33,656 nt of DNA from a virus. Where the stretch lies: IMG/VR virus record IMGVR_UViG_3300013006_000078, positions 1-33,656 of that record; one strand, written 5' to 3'. The notes below the pieces were generated by a model that worked only from the letters and a program-made list of their open reading frames with translations, had not been told where the DNA came from and made no database searches. Both the position numbers and the translations under genes were made by a program. Positions 8,442 through 15,458 of the stretch are shown in pieces. Numbering within the stretch: the stretch's first letter is position 1; each line of letters opens with the position of its first letter.

Positions 8442-10018
8442 TAGGCTAAGTGAGTGATTGAATAGGTTAAAGTGCCGGACAAGCCGGTTGAAGATGTGGT
8501 GTACTGCATCTGTACCTGAGATCCTGATTGTGTCACATTCAACACAACTCCAGTGAAAGTATTTTCGGTATAGTCATCTGATGTTGCTAAATCACCAACA
8601 CTGTCTGCAGGGCCAGAAACCACTGTCATAATGCCATTTCGTACAGCCGAGCCTCGAGTGATGGTGTAAAACATTTGAAATGCTTTTACGTCATCGTTGT
8701 TGACATAAAAAATAGGCTGGTATGATGATTGATTGTTTAGTAAAGTAAATGTTTTACCATTGCCTTGAAACAGTCTACCCATTTGTGATTGTACACCACC
8801 GGATGTGGCAACACTAGATAATATACGAACCCGAGGCATAATGTAAGCATCACTGTCGGATCTTTCAAACAGGTCATTTACAGATACGTTGTTGTCGTTT
8901 CCAAATGAAATTATTGGACTTAGTGGAGTCCCTGTTGAAATGTTGTAGCCCACATTGTAAAATACATTGTAAGCTGATACATTAAGTCCGGCCTCGCCGT
9001 AATCAATGGCCTCGGCATAGATGTTATTGAACATGTTATGCACTGTACGGAACCCAGTAGGTCCTGTACCTGAGTCAACACCGAGCACAATACCTTGATA
9101 CAAATAATTAAAGTTGCTGTTACTAACAGTGATTCCCATTAGTTCTGCACCAGTGGCAATACCATATGTGATATTTTCAAAAGAACAACAATCAAATGTT
9201 ATATCTTGTGTGACAAGTGTGGTGGTACTTGCAAATCCCACTGCGGCAATGTCTGGCAGAGGAGTTACGTCAGCGTTTTCAAGGCGGGCTGTTGTGATTG
9301 ATCCAACAAAATTAACACTGTGGAACCAGCATTGCTGAGCACGGTTTACAAGAAATAAACTTATATCCTCGTCGGACTGAAAGGTCATGCTAGAAATTTC
9401 AATGTTTCTAGGAGGGGTAGCACTGTTGGTACCAATGTTCACACCAGTTTGTTGGCGACTGTCTCCGTATTGAGCCAGTACCGAAGCTGATCCTCCACTC
9501 ATGTAAATTGTAGAATGGTTTGCACCTTCGCCCACAAGCTTGGCATATGTGGGAATAACAATAGTATCGGTGACAAGGTAAGTTCCAGCGGGGAAGAACA
9601 AGCTTCTACGAATTTCTGAGTTGTTTTCGCGGCAATACAATTGATACAGAGCACGATTGATTGCAGCCGTGTCGTCTGTTACCCCATCGCCAACAGCACC
9701 AAAATCTCTAATTGATGCTTGATCGTCTAGTTTGGCTTGCAAGGTACGCACAACTGGATCAGTAGCAGTTGGACCAGTTTGTGCCGCGTAACCTACCACT
9801 GTGTCTGCATAGGTATAGTTGCTCAATACCGCAATGTCAGAATTTTCAGTTAATATCTCAGTATTGCCAACAACAGGGGCACCTTCTTGCAAAGTACCAT
9901 TGCCAATGTAGAGTCGCTGACTGTCTACTGCCCAGCCCAGTTCAGCGCCAGCGAGTTGCGGTAGGTTTTCTTGTAAACCTTTACGATTGGTTATTCTGGA
10001 TACTTGTACTATAGCCAC
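8441..10018 (-). CDS. Tail spike/fibre protein with pectate-lyase-type beta-helix
   Basis: This 525-residue protein starts with a virion-attachment module (residues about 5-60; the RLYIGNGT...EGAPVVGNTE pattern recurs in phage tail fibres). After a linker comes the entry signature of pectate_lyase_3 beta-helix proteins (RDFGAVGDGVTDDTAAIN, about residues 101-118), then many short beta-helix coils to about residue 400 and a C-terminal beta-rich domain. Such spikes bind and often cleave capsule or O-antigen; the catalytic residues cannot be identified by eye. The start is GTG, chosen because GAGGA lies 8 nt upstream and a CTAAATA promoter at 10042-10048 precedes it. It is coupled to the next gene by TAATG. 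Confidence 0.87.
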   Translation of the reverse strand: MAIVQVSRITNRKGLQENLPQLAGAELGWAVDSQRLYIGNGTLQEGAPVVGNTEILTENSDIAVLSNYTYADTVVGYAAQTGPTATDPVVRTLQAKLDDQASIRDFGAVGDGVTDDTAAINRALYQLYCRENNSEIRRSLFFPAGTYLVTDTIVIPTYAKLVGEGANHSTIYMSGGSASVLAQYGDSRQQTGVNIGTNSATPPRNIEISSMTFQSDEDISLFLVNRAQQCWFHSVNFVGSITTARLENADVTPLPDIAAVGFASTTTLVTQDITFDCCSFENITYGIATGAELMGITVSNSNFNYLYQGIVLGVDSGTGPTGFRTVHNMFNNIYAEAIDYGEAGLNVSAYNVFYNVGYNISTGTPLSPIISFGNDNNVSVNDLFERSDSDAYIMPRVRILSSVATSGGVQSQMGRLFQGNGKTFTLLNNQSSYQPIFYVNNDDVKAFQMFYTITRGSAVRNGIMTVVSGPADSVGDLATSDDYTENTFTGVVLNVTQSGSQVQMQYTTSSTGLSGTLTYSITHLA

Positions 10019-10041
10019 TTGGAATTCCTCGGTTGTTTGAG

Positions 10042-10048
10042 TATTTAG
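10042..10048 (-). promoter_or_regulatory. Late-type promoter CTAAATA for the tail spike gene
   Basis: CTAAATA on the minus strand lies 23 nt upstream of the GTG start of the tail spike and contains the TAA stop of the exonuclease gene. The same motif at a similar distance precedes other genes in this window. It resembles the T4 late promoter TATAAATA. Confidence 0.6.
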
Positions 10049-10755
10049 TTGGCCGAGTAGTAGAATTCAACACGTTTGTTCCACTCGTTAGTCCAGTGAG
10101 CAAATTCATCACTTTCAATCACGTGTTCAGTATAAACAGGCTTGCTCAGTGTGCCATCGGGCAAAACTGCAGGTTGTTGGGCCATCATGATTACCCCTGT
10201 TTTGATATCTGTGCCATGAGTATTGTTATGTGCCGCGGCATAGGCTGTGAGCTGAATAAAATAGTCGTCAATCCATTCACGTTTTTTGGGCTTGTTGGTC
10301 TGCTTAAAATCAATAATTGCAGGCTGTCCCTTCCAGAGTCCGAGACAGTCTGTGGTTCCTGCATATAACCCACTGTAATAAACAGGAACTTCTACTCCCC
10401 AAAATTCATCTACATTGCACAGTCCCTGTAAGATAACTTCTGCGGCCATGAACCAGGAAGCATGAGCAAAGGGATTGCCAGGCAACGGTTTCATGTCTGC
10501 TTGCAGTGCATAGTGCTCTAGGTACGCATGCATTCGGGTGCCGCGATTGGCAGCTTCTGTGGTGATCTGCTGTGCTTGTTGTTCTCCCACACGCTTTTTC
10601 CAATTGGCTAGAGCCAAGCGTTTTTCTTCGGGCTTGGTACGATCCAATATGGTAGTGACGCTGGGTACTCGGCTACCGTCAGGCAAACAATAATGTCGTT
10701 TGCCGTCAATAGTTGTTCGATCCAAGGGTGAGTAATTGTATCGTTGAATTATCAT
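10045..10755 (-). CDS. PD-(D/E)XK exonuclease, MGME1/RecB-nuclease-like
   Basis: A 236-residue nuclease of the PD-(D/E)XK fold. Visible motifs are VPSVTTIL near residue 30 (typical of the MGME1-like phage exonucleases), RGTRMHAYLE (71-80, conserved His/Glu helix), GTTDCLG with Asp136, and AIIDFKQT with catalytic Asp149 and Lys151, followed by a helix with Gln and Tyr (IQLTAYAAA). It should degrade single-stranded or flapped DNA during recombination or host-genome breakdown. The few scattered cysteines (23, 113, 137) do not match the four-cysteine Fe-S site of Cas4 or AddB, so no cluster is predicted. Its ATG overlaps the iscA stop as TAATG. Confidence 0.85.
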   Translation of the reverse strand: MIIQRYNYSPLDRTTIDGKRHYCLPDGSRVPSVTTILDRTKPEEKRLALANWKKRVGEQQAQQITTEAANRGTRMHAYLEHYALQADMKPLPGNPFAHASWFMAAEVILQGLCNVDEFWGVEVPVYYSGLYAGTTDCLGLWKGQPAIIDFKQTNKPKKREWIDDYFIQLTAYAAAHNNTHGTDIKTGVIMMAQQPAVLPDGTLSKPVYTEHVIESDEFAHWTNEWNKRVEFYYSAN

Positions 10756-11078
10756 TAAATTCTAAAACTTTCTCCGCAACCACAGCGGTCACGTTCATTG
10801 GGGTTGCGAAATTCAAATCCTTCATTGAGACCATTGCGTACAAAATCAATAGTCATACCTTCAACGTATGGTTTGTTCTTGGGGTCTATAAAAACTCTAA
10901 CACCGTTGCTGTCGTAGTGCTGTACACAGTGCAAGTTGGGATTGTCTACATATTCTAACACATAAGCCAGTCCTGAGCAACCAGTAGTTTTAACTCCTAC
11001 TTGTATACCTAGCCCCTTGCCACGTTTGACCAGCGCAGTTTTGATTTTGCGGGCGGCTGCCTCAGTTACTGATATCAT
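10755..11078 (-). CDS. iscA: IscA-type iron-sulfur carrier protein
   Basis: Starting at the ATG at 11078 the protein is 107 residues, the same length as E. coli IscA. The three cluster-binding cysteines are at 34 (GCSG), 99 and 101 (CGCGESF), and the segments AYVLEYVDNP and DFVRNGLNEGFEFRNPN follow the family closely. A-type carriers accept Fe-S clusters from IscU and deliver them to apo-enzymes. The upstream in-frame TTG at 11087 was rejected: ATG 11078 forms an ATGA overlap with the previous gene and gives the family length. The gene lies one gene downstream of iscU, separated by a sulfotransferase-like gene. Confidence 0.95.
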   Translation of the reverse strand: MISVTEAAARKIKTALVKRGKGLGIQVGVKTTGCSGLAYVLEYVDNPNLHCVQHYDSNGVRVFIDPKNKPYVEGMTIDFVRNGLNEGFEFRNPNERDRCGCGESFRI

Positions 11079-11665
11079 GATTGACAAAATCCTCCAGATT
11101 CAATGCCTAATAAGTTGTACTTGATATATGGATTGACTACAATACCAAGTTCAAGTTCATCAAATAGTACTTTCAAATCTTGATGATTTATAACCAATTT
11201 TTTGTAACTATATGGTGCCCGGGCAGACCAATTACTGTAATCGTGTTGATCGGAGAGTCGCAGACCCAAGCGAGTTAATACATGCATGTAATCATCTATA
11301 AAATCTTCAAAATAAAATGTTTCAACTAATCCATACGGTCTTGTCAGATCATGATTTTTAAAATGCCAAACATGACTTGCATATTGCAGTAAGAAATTTT
11401 GTTTGGTCACTTCAAACGGTTCAATATTAGTTTGATCATAGATTGTTGTTTGGTTGGTATGCCAAACAACGCAATTAGACATAACTGCTGAAAATACATC
11501 GCGACGACGAATTATTAACAATCCTGTAATTGCATCATTATCTGTGCGGTGTTGTGGGTCATGAGTATGCACACATTGAGTATTTGTAGATTTTATTATA
11601 TCAGTAAATAGATTGCCGCCAACGCGAGGTGGGGCACTTATCAAATAACGCTCAATTGTTGTCAT
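11075..11665 (-). CDS. Sulfotransferase-like P-loop protein (tentative)
   Basis: This 196-residue protein opens with a strand-loop-helix, LISAPPRVGGNLFTDII, that looks like the PAPS-binding loop of sulfotransferases. A second segment, GLLIIRRRDVFSAVMSN, resembles the 3'-phosphate-binding motif (Arg, then Ser), and ETFYFEDFIDDYM resembles their mid-domain strand-helix. It is shorter than most sulfotransferases, and the match is by pattern only. It sits between iscU (22-nt gap) and iscA (ATGA overlap), so it is co-transcribed with the iron-sulfur genes. Whether it has anything to do with Fe-S chemistry is unknown. Confidence 0.5.
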   Translation of the reverse strand: MTTIERYLISAPPRVGGNLFTDIIKSTNTQCVHTHDPQHRTDNDAITGLLIIRRRDVFSAVMSNCVVWHTNQTTIYDQTNIEPFEVTKQNFLLQYASHVWHFKNHDLTRPYGLVETFYFEDFIDDYMHVLTRLGLRLSDQHDYSNWSARAPYSYKKLVINHQDLKVLFDELELGIVVNPYIKYNLLGIESGGFCQS

Positions 11666-11687
11666 GCCATGTTAGTCAATAGCAATG

Positions 11688-12071
11688 CTATTGGTGTTTT
11701 TTTCTGTAGTCCTCAACCGCCGCTTTGATTGCATCTTCTGCAAGTATTGAACAGTGTATCTTAACTGGAGGTAGTGCTAGCTCTTCGGCGATTTCGGAAT
11801 TTTTGATTGCTCCGGCTTGATCGAGGTGCATGCCTTTGACCCACTCCGTAATAAGGCTCGAGCTCGCAATAGCCGATCCGCAGCCATACGTTTTAAATTT
11901 TGCATCTGTAATAATACCTGTATCATGATCTACCTTTATCTGTAGTTTCATTACGTCACCGCAAGCAGGTGCGCCAACCATACCAGTACCAATACCAGTA
12001 TCACTCTTGTCAAAAGATCCAACATTCCTGGGATTTTCATAATGATCTACTACTTGTGTGCTATATGCCAT
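11688..12071 (-). CDS. iscU: IscU iron-sulfur cluster scaffold
   Basis: A 127-residue protein, against 128 in E. coli, matching IscU along its whole length. The cluster-assembly residues are all present: Cys37 and Asp39 (PACGDV), Cys64 (YGCGSA), His106 and Cys107, and the LPPVK chaperone-recognition motif at 100-104, which HscA binds in bacteria. The start at ATG 12071 is supported by an AGAGAGG ribosome site and by the conserved MAYS N-terminus; a TTG 15 codons upstream is rejected. No cysteine desulfurase (IscS), HscA/HscB or ferredoxin gene lies in this window, so host partners must supply sulfur and energy. Wording of the sequence looks betaproteobacterial to me. Confidence 0.96.
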   Translation of the reverse strand: MAYSTQVVDHYENPRNVGSFDKSDTGIGTGMVGAPACGDVMKLQIKVDHDTGIITDAKFKTYGCGSAIASSSLITEWVKGMHLDQAGAIKNSEIAEELALPPVKIHCSILAEDAIKAAVEDYRKKHQ

Positions 12072-12130
12072 GTGTGCCTCTCTTGATATTGTACTATCTT
12101 TTTTGGTAAAGATCAATGACTTCTGGTGTG

Positions 12131-12155
12131 CTTGAATATTTATTGATTATTCAAG
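12131..12155. repeat. Perfect inverted repeat over the iscU promoter
   Basis: CTTGAATA at 12131-12138 is followed after 9 nt by TATTCAAG at 12148-12155. The 8-bp palindrome covers the stop codon of the radical SAM gene and the ATAAATA motif in front of iscU. No T run follows on the minus strand, so it is not an ordinary terminator. It could be an operator or an mRNA end structure. Confidence 0.5.
12137..12143 (-). promoter_or_regulatory. Late-type promoter ATAAATA upstream of iscU
   Basis: ATAAATA on the minus strand lies 65 nt upstream of the iscU ATG, inside the loop and arm of the inverted repeat at 12131-12155. The longer leader leaves room for regulation. It is close to the T4 late consensus TATAAATA. 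Confidence 0.45.
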
Positions 12156-13058
12156 ACCTTTTCTGATAGATATAATTTTTTTGAATTCGTTTTTGGTGGG
12201 ACAAAATTTGCACTGTGGGATGGGGTTGTCTATTGTGGACAAAAACTCTGCACCTTTTGTGGGGAAATCATCAATAGACAATGGAGCATAAGAGTTGAGC
12301 AGGTCTCGATCAGAATCTGAAATATCAAAATTATGTTGCTCATCAAATTCCGGGAACAATGCAACAGGGCCACATTTGTACAACTTTCCACGTATGAAAT
12401 GATATGATTTGTTTTGGACAATTGGGCAGACAGCATGGGCATCGTCGGGCACACTAGAGTGCAATCCATATCGGCCATCGGGCAAGAACTTGATTGCACT
12501 GGGCATGAACTCATCTTGAATCCATACTGGGATCCATGCACGGTTAACGTCTCGTCCACTGCCCGGGGTGACGGTTGTGTTGCTGTCTAAAAACTCATAG
12601 TCAGCACCATACCTGGAGGCCGGATGTCCTTTGGCAAATTTAGTAATTGGAGGTATCATGAACTTCTCAAGTTCTTTTTCCAACTCTGGCAAATAGTTTT
12701 GATCGTGTAAACTAATACCTACCCAGTTGTTGGTTTCTGACACCAGCTTGTATAGGCCACGCACATGATTGAGTCTTGTGCCATTTGTGAGGATTTGTAC
12801 ATACTTGCCCCAGATTTTTTCTAGACCATAAGCCCACTCTAGTACTGTGGGGTTGAGTAAAGGTTCTCCGCCCAAGATTACAATTTGATCAATGTCAATG
12901 TATTGAGCCCACTCTTTGTACATTTCCTCGTAGTCGCTCCATTTCTGCCAACCACGGAAATCAAGATTGTTGAATCTGTTACAATCTTCACATGTGAGGT
13001 TACACACGTTTGTTATGTAGAATTCAACTTTGGATATTTTGATCCGCTCTGGGATCAT
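12147..13058 (-). CDS. Radical SAM enzyme with extra C-terminal cysteines
   Basis: This 303-residue protein has the radical SAM signature C19-X3-C23-X2-C26 (CNLTCEDC), the GGEP motif at 63-66, and a typical half-barrel start. Four more cysteines follow at 212, 230, 284 and 287 (the last two as CKFC), suggesting an auxiliary 4Fe-4S cluster of the SPASM/twitch type used by peptide- and protein-modifying members. The substrate is not evident; no obvious short peptide partner is adjacent. Its stop lies about 76 nt upstream of iscU, and it is a plausible client of the phage IscU/IscA pair. The start overlaps the preceding gene as ATGA. Confidence 0.85.
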   Translation of the reverse strand: MIPERIKISKVEFYITNVCNLTCEDCNRFNNLDFRGWQKWSDYEEMYKEWAQYIDIDQIVILGGEPLLNPTVLEWAYGLEKIWGKYVQILTNGTRLNHVRGLYKLVSETNNWVGISLHDQNYLPELEKELEKFMIPPITKFAKGHPASRYGADYEFLDSNTTVTPGSGRDVNRAWIPVWIQDEFMPSAIKFLPDGRYGLHSSVPDDAHAVCPIVQNKSYHFIRGKLYKCGPVALFPEFDEQHNFDISDSDRDLLNSYAPLSIDDFPTKGAEFLSTIDNPIPQCKFCPTKNEFKKIISIRKGLE

Positions 13059-13417
13059 ATTTTAACTGCTCGCTTGGCCATTTTGTTTACTGTGTCTCTG
13101 GCTTGATCAACTGACATGGTTTCAGCATCAACTGCACCTGGTTCTTCGGCGCCTTGAAAATACACTTTGCCACTCTTGGGATCAGCTGGATCAAGCTCTA
13201 CATTGGTAATAATATTGCTCAGTGGGGGTAACAAACTTAGATCCTTGAGTTGCTGACCAGTCATGCTGATACCCATGTTGTTGGCCAAATCAAGAAAGGC
13301 AGCCAAATCAAATGTTTTATTTGCATCAGTGCCCTCGGCACGAGACAATAAAAATTGACTCAGTGCCATGATTTTCTGATTGTTTAAGCCGCCAGTGGCA
13401 ACTTCAAAGATTTTCAT
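13055..13417 (-). CDS. Conserved phage hypothetical (120 aa)
   Basis: Not recognised. The protein has a predominantly helical N-terminal half (SQFLLSRAEG, then FLDLANNMGISM), a central Pro-containing turn, and a charged C-terminus ending MAKRAVKI. It has no membrane segment. It overlaps its upstream neighbour as TAATG and the radical SAM gene as ATGA, so it is coupled to both. Neighbouring accessory/structural-type proteins suggest a virion or assembly role, but this is only context. Confidence 0.65.
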   Translation of the reverse strand: MKIFEVATGGLNNQKIMALSQFLLSRAEGTDANKTFDLAAFLDLANNMGISMTGQQLKDLSLLPPLSNIITNVELDPADPKSGKVYFQGAEEPGAVDAETMSVDQARDTVNKMAKRAVKI

Positions 13418-14295
13418 TATCTACGCTCGCGACCCAGGTTTGCGCCAATGTCTACTTCTTCTTCGCCATCATCAGCTGGTAGTGTTGCATCAATATCAAG
13501 GTCTGCATCAATATCGGCGCCGGCATCCATGCCGGGGGCAGGAGCTGGCATTGCGCCCGCATCTGCTCCAGGAATCACTGGAGACTGGCCGGTTAACACA
13601 GTCTGTGCGGCTTCTAGTTGTGTTTTTCCGGCTTGAACTGCACCTAACAATGTTGTTAGTGCGGCAGTTGCATCAGCTTGGTATTTGGTGGCTTGGTCAA
13701 TTCCCATGTCATTACGAATGCTATTGACCAAGGCAGGCATGTCTTTAAATTGCATTTCAGAAATCTGTTCCATCATTTTCTGAATTTGATCAACCATGTC
13801 TTGTGCAGCCAACACAACTTGAGCTTGTTGCACTTCACTCTCGCTGATACTACGACGGCTTTCGGCCATGCCCAGAGCAGGCTGACTAATTTGTTTTTGT
13901 ATGGCACGAACTTGTTCCTGAGCGGCTCTAAGTTGGTCTTGCAGTTGCTTTTTGCGTTGTGCAACTTGCATGCCCATTTGAGCAGGATTAACCGCAGGAG
14001 CAACAGCGCCAGTGGCTAGAGCGCCAGGAACAGCTGGTACTTCTCCAGCTTCCTGCAAACGAGCTGTCAACGCTTGTTCCATCATTACCAGTTGCATGTA
14101 CGCTGGATTGCGTTCGCTCTTGTGGAACAAAGGTTGTGAGCGGTGCTCGTTTAACATACCTTGCACCTTGGCCAACATGCCTTGTGCACGACGCGGCCCA
14201 ATTTGGTCAAAGTCAATGCGTTTGCCGTGCTGATTTTCTATCACGCGGGCGATTTGTTTGGTTAGGCGTTTGGCGCCGAGTTCTTGCAAGTTCAT
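13417..14295 (-). CDS. Probable virion-associated or assembly protein with coiled coil
   Basis: This 292-residue protein begins with a basic segment (KRLTKQIARVIENQHGKR), then has a long helical region (residues about 110-180, Gln/Glu-rich, strong coiled-coil look), a second helical stretch around 185-235, and an acidic Ala/Asp/Pro-rich tail (residues about 240-285) ending in basic GRERR. The layout resembles scaffold or core-type phage proteins, but I cannot name a family. Its start has a good AGAGGA ribosome site and a CTAAATA promoter 23 nt upstream, although the upstream reading frame runs 83 nt into this gene. Confidence 0.7.
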   Translation of the reverse strand: MNLQELGAKRLTKQIARVIENQHGKRIDFDQIGPRRAQGMLAKVQGMLNEHRSQPLFHKSERNPAYMQLVMMEQALTARLQEAGEVPAVPGALATGAVAPAVNPAQMGMQVAQRKKQLQDQLRAAQEQVRAIQKQISQPALGMAESRRSISESEVQQAQVVLAAQDMVDQIQKMMEQISEMQFKDMPALVNSIRNDMGIDQATKYQADATAALTTLLGAVQAGKTQLEAAQTVLTGQSPVIPGADAGAMPAPAPGMDAGADIDADLDIDATLPADDGEEEVDIGANLGRERR

Positions 14296-14752
14296 CGTTG
14301 AATCCTCTTAGTTGAAAGTATTTAGCCAAATTAATGCATTTCGACAGCCGGTCTTGTGCATGGGTTAATTGTGCTTGTTTTTGTTCTAGTTTATCACGCA
14401 CTACTCTGCGACGATCACGGTCTTTTAAAGTATGTAATAATGCTTGTGATGCGGTTACATCGTTTGACAGTCTGATGGTGTCAAAATCAGCTGTTTCTAA
14501 GTTACGGGACAAGGTATAATTTTTATTTCTTTCAGCTACACACCAGCTGATTGCAGTTTTTATTGAACTAAACTCACGTATTTGTTCTTGCCTAATGGTT
14601 ATTGTGGCAGATGATGGCTTTTTAAAAATCTCGTAAATGCCAAATGCATGGTACACACCTGATTCCTGAAATATTGCATTTTGTTGGGCAATTTCAGCTT
14701 CTGCTTTAATCCAGCGATTAAGACGATCTAGTACAACAGGGTCTTGCATCAT
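14213..14752 (-). CDS. Hypothetical protein overlapping the next gene by 83 nt
   Basis: This 179-residue protein is charged and mostly helical, with a Lys/Arg/Gln-rich segment (residues about 108-135) that may form a coiled coil, and a very basic C-terminal tail (Arg, Gln, Thr, Asn). The tail, roughly the last 27 residues, is encoded in the same DNA as the start of the downstream gene in another frame. The promoter and ribosome site of that gene therefore lie inside this coding region. The start ATGATG overlaps the preceding gene as ATGA. The family is not recognised. Confidence 0.6.
   Translation of the reverse strand: MMQDPVVLDRLNRWIKAEAEIAQQNAIFQESGVYHAFGIYEIFKKPSSATITIRQEQIREFSSIKTAISWCVAERNKNYTLSRNLETADFDTIRLSNDVTASQALLHTLKDRDRRRVVRDKLEQKQAQLTHAQDRLSKCINLAKYFQLRGFNDELARTRRQTPNQTNRPRDRKSARQTH
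14319..14325 (-). promoter_or_regulatory. Late-type promoter CTAAATA inside the upstream gene
   Basis: CTAAATA on the minus strand lies 23 nt upstream of the ATG at 14295, the same spacing as at the tail spike gene. It sits within the coding sequence of the upstream gene and would give separate late expression of the 292-residue protein. Confidence 0.55.
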
Positions 14753-15009
14753 TTAAGTATGTAAGTTGTCACTAACCAGGCAACGGTGCCAGCTAATGTT
14801 CCAATTATGCCCAATCCCCAGTTGATCAACTGTGTGTTGCGTTTTTCTGACATGAGTTGTATCATGCCATGCATTTGTTTAACATCATTTTTGATTTCGT
14901 CAATGCAGACTATTATACTGTCCATGCGATTTTCTAACAATTTATATCGCTCGGCGCATAACTCAACGTGAGCTTCTAAACTCTTTTTTTCAATATCGGT
15001 AGTATCCAT
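14749..15009 (-). CDS. Small coiled-coil protein with C-terminal membrane anchor
   Basis: This 86-residue protein has an N-terminal charged helix with heptad spacing (residues about 5-60, including LCAERYKLLENRM and IIVCIDEIKNDVKQM), then one hydrophobic segment (residues about 63-84, WGLGIIGTLAGTVAWLVTTYIL). The architecture is like XhlA-type haemolysin/holin helpers and other phage inner-membrane proteins. A role in lysis or membrane anchoring is possible but unproven. An AAGGA ribosome site lies 7 nt before the ATG, and a GTAAATA motif lies 17 nt upstream. Confidence 0.65.
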   Translation of the reverse strand: MDTTDIEKKSLEAHVELCAERYKLLENRMDSIIVCIDEIKNDVKQMHGMIQLMSEKRNTQLINWGLGIIGTLAGTVAWLVTTYILK

Positions 15010-15026
15010 GACGATTCCTTATAGAT

Positions 15027-15033
15027 TATTTAC
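15027..15033 (-). promoter_or_regulatory. Late-type promoter GTAAATA for the coiled-coil membrane protein
   Basis: GTAAATA on the minus strand lies 17 nt upstream of the ATG at 15009, with an AAGGA ribosome site between them. It matches the NTAAATA motif seen at similar distances from other starts. Confidence 0.5.
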
Positions 15034-15035
15034 CG

Positions 15036-15458
15036 TCAGACTAAGTCAAACCAAATATTGGGGTTATTTCCTTGAGTCTCAAGGGTGGTCCCTGATGAGG
15101 CAGTTTCTTCAAGTCCCGGTATCATGGGAACACCTTCACAATCTTTTATCAGTAACCCTAGAGGATTGTCATTTACAAAAATAGTATCAGGGTTTATTAC
15201 ATCAAACTCAAAACTCCAGGTATGCGTTTTTGTGTTGTGCTCAGGTAAAGTGATATTTTCTGGTAATGTTCTTAAAGAAATAAGTTGATTTAATGTTTCC
15301 CAATTGCGCTGTTGATTTCTAGCACGAGTCCAGTGAAAACTATCTTTTACAACTTGCCCGTCGATGGTACGGAATGGCAGCTGTGATTCTTTGAACTGGC
15401 TGCGAATACCCGTGGCAGTTATATCAAATATAGTACGACACTTGATTCGAATTGTCAT
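15036..15458 (-). CDS. Conserved phage hypothetical coupled to the oxygenase gene
   Basis: With the ATG at 15458 this is a 140-residue protein; that start makes an ATGA overlap with the oxygenase stop. A longer in-frame reading to 15542 would overlap the oxygenase by 88 nt and is unlikely. The protein begins with a beta-rich segment (IRIKCRTIFDITATGI), has a basic middle (ARNQQRNWETL) and ends in an acidic, Gly/Asn-rich tail. I recall similar sequences in marine T4-like phages with no known function. Confidence 0.7.
   Translation of the reverse strand: MTIRIKCRTIFDITATGIRSQFKESQLPFRTIDGQVVKDSFHWTRARNQQRNWETLNQLISLRTLPENITLPEHNTKTHTWSFEFDVINPDTIFVNDNPLGLLIKDCEGVPMIPGLEETASSGTTLETQGNNPNIWFDLV

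Noticed and set aside
10045-10755. Cas4- or AddB-like Fe-S nuclease
   Set aside because: The four-cysteine cluster signature is absent, so despite the neighbouring iscA it is not predicted to hold a cluster.
12072-12116. Longer IscU start at TTG 12116
   Set aside because: ATG 12071 has an AGAGAGG site and gives the conserved MAYS N-terminus and family length.
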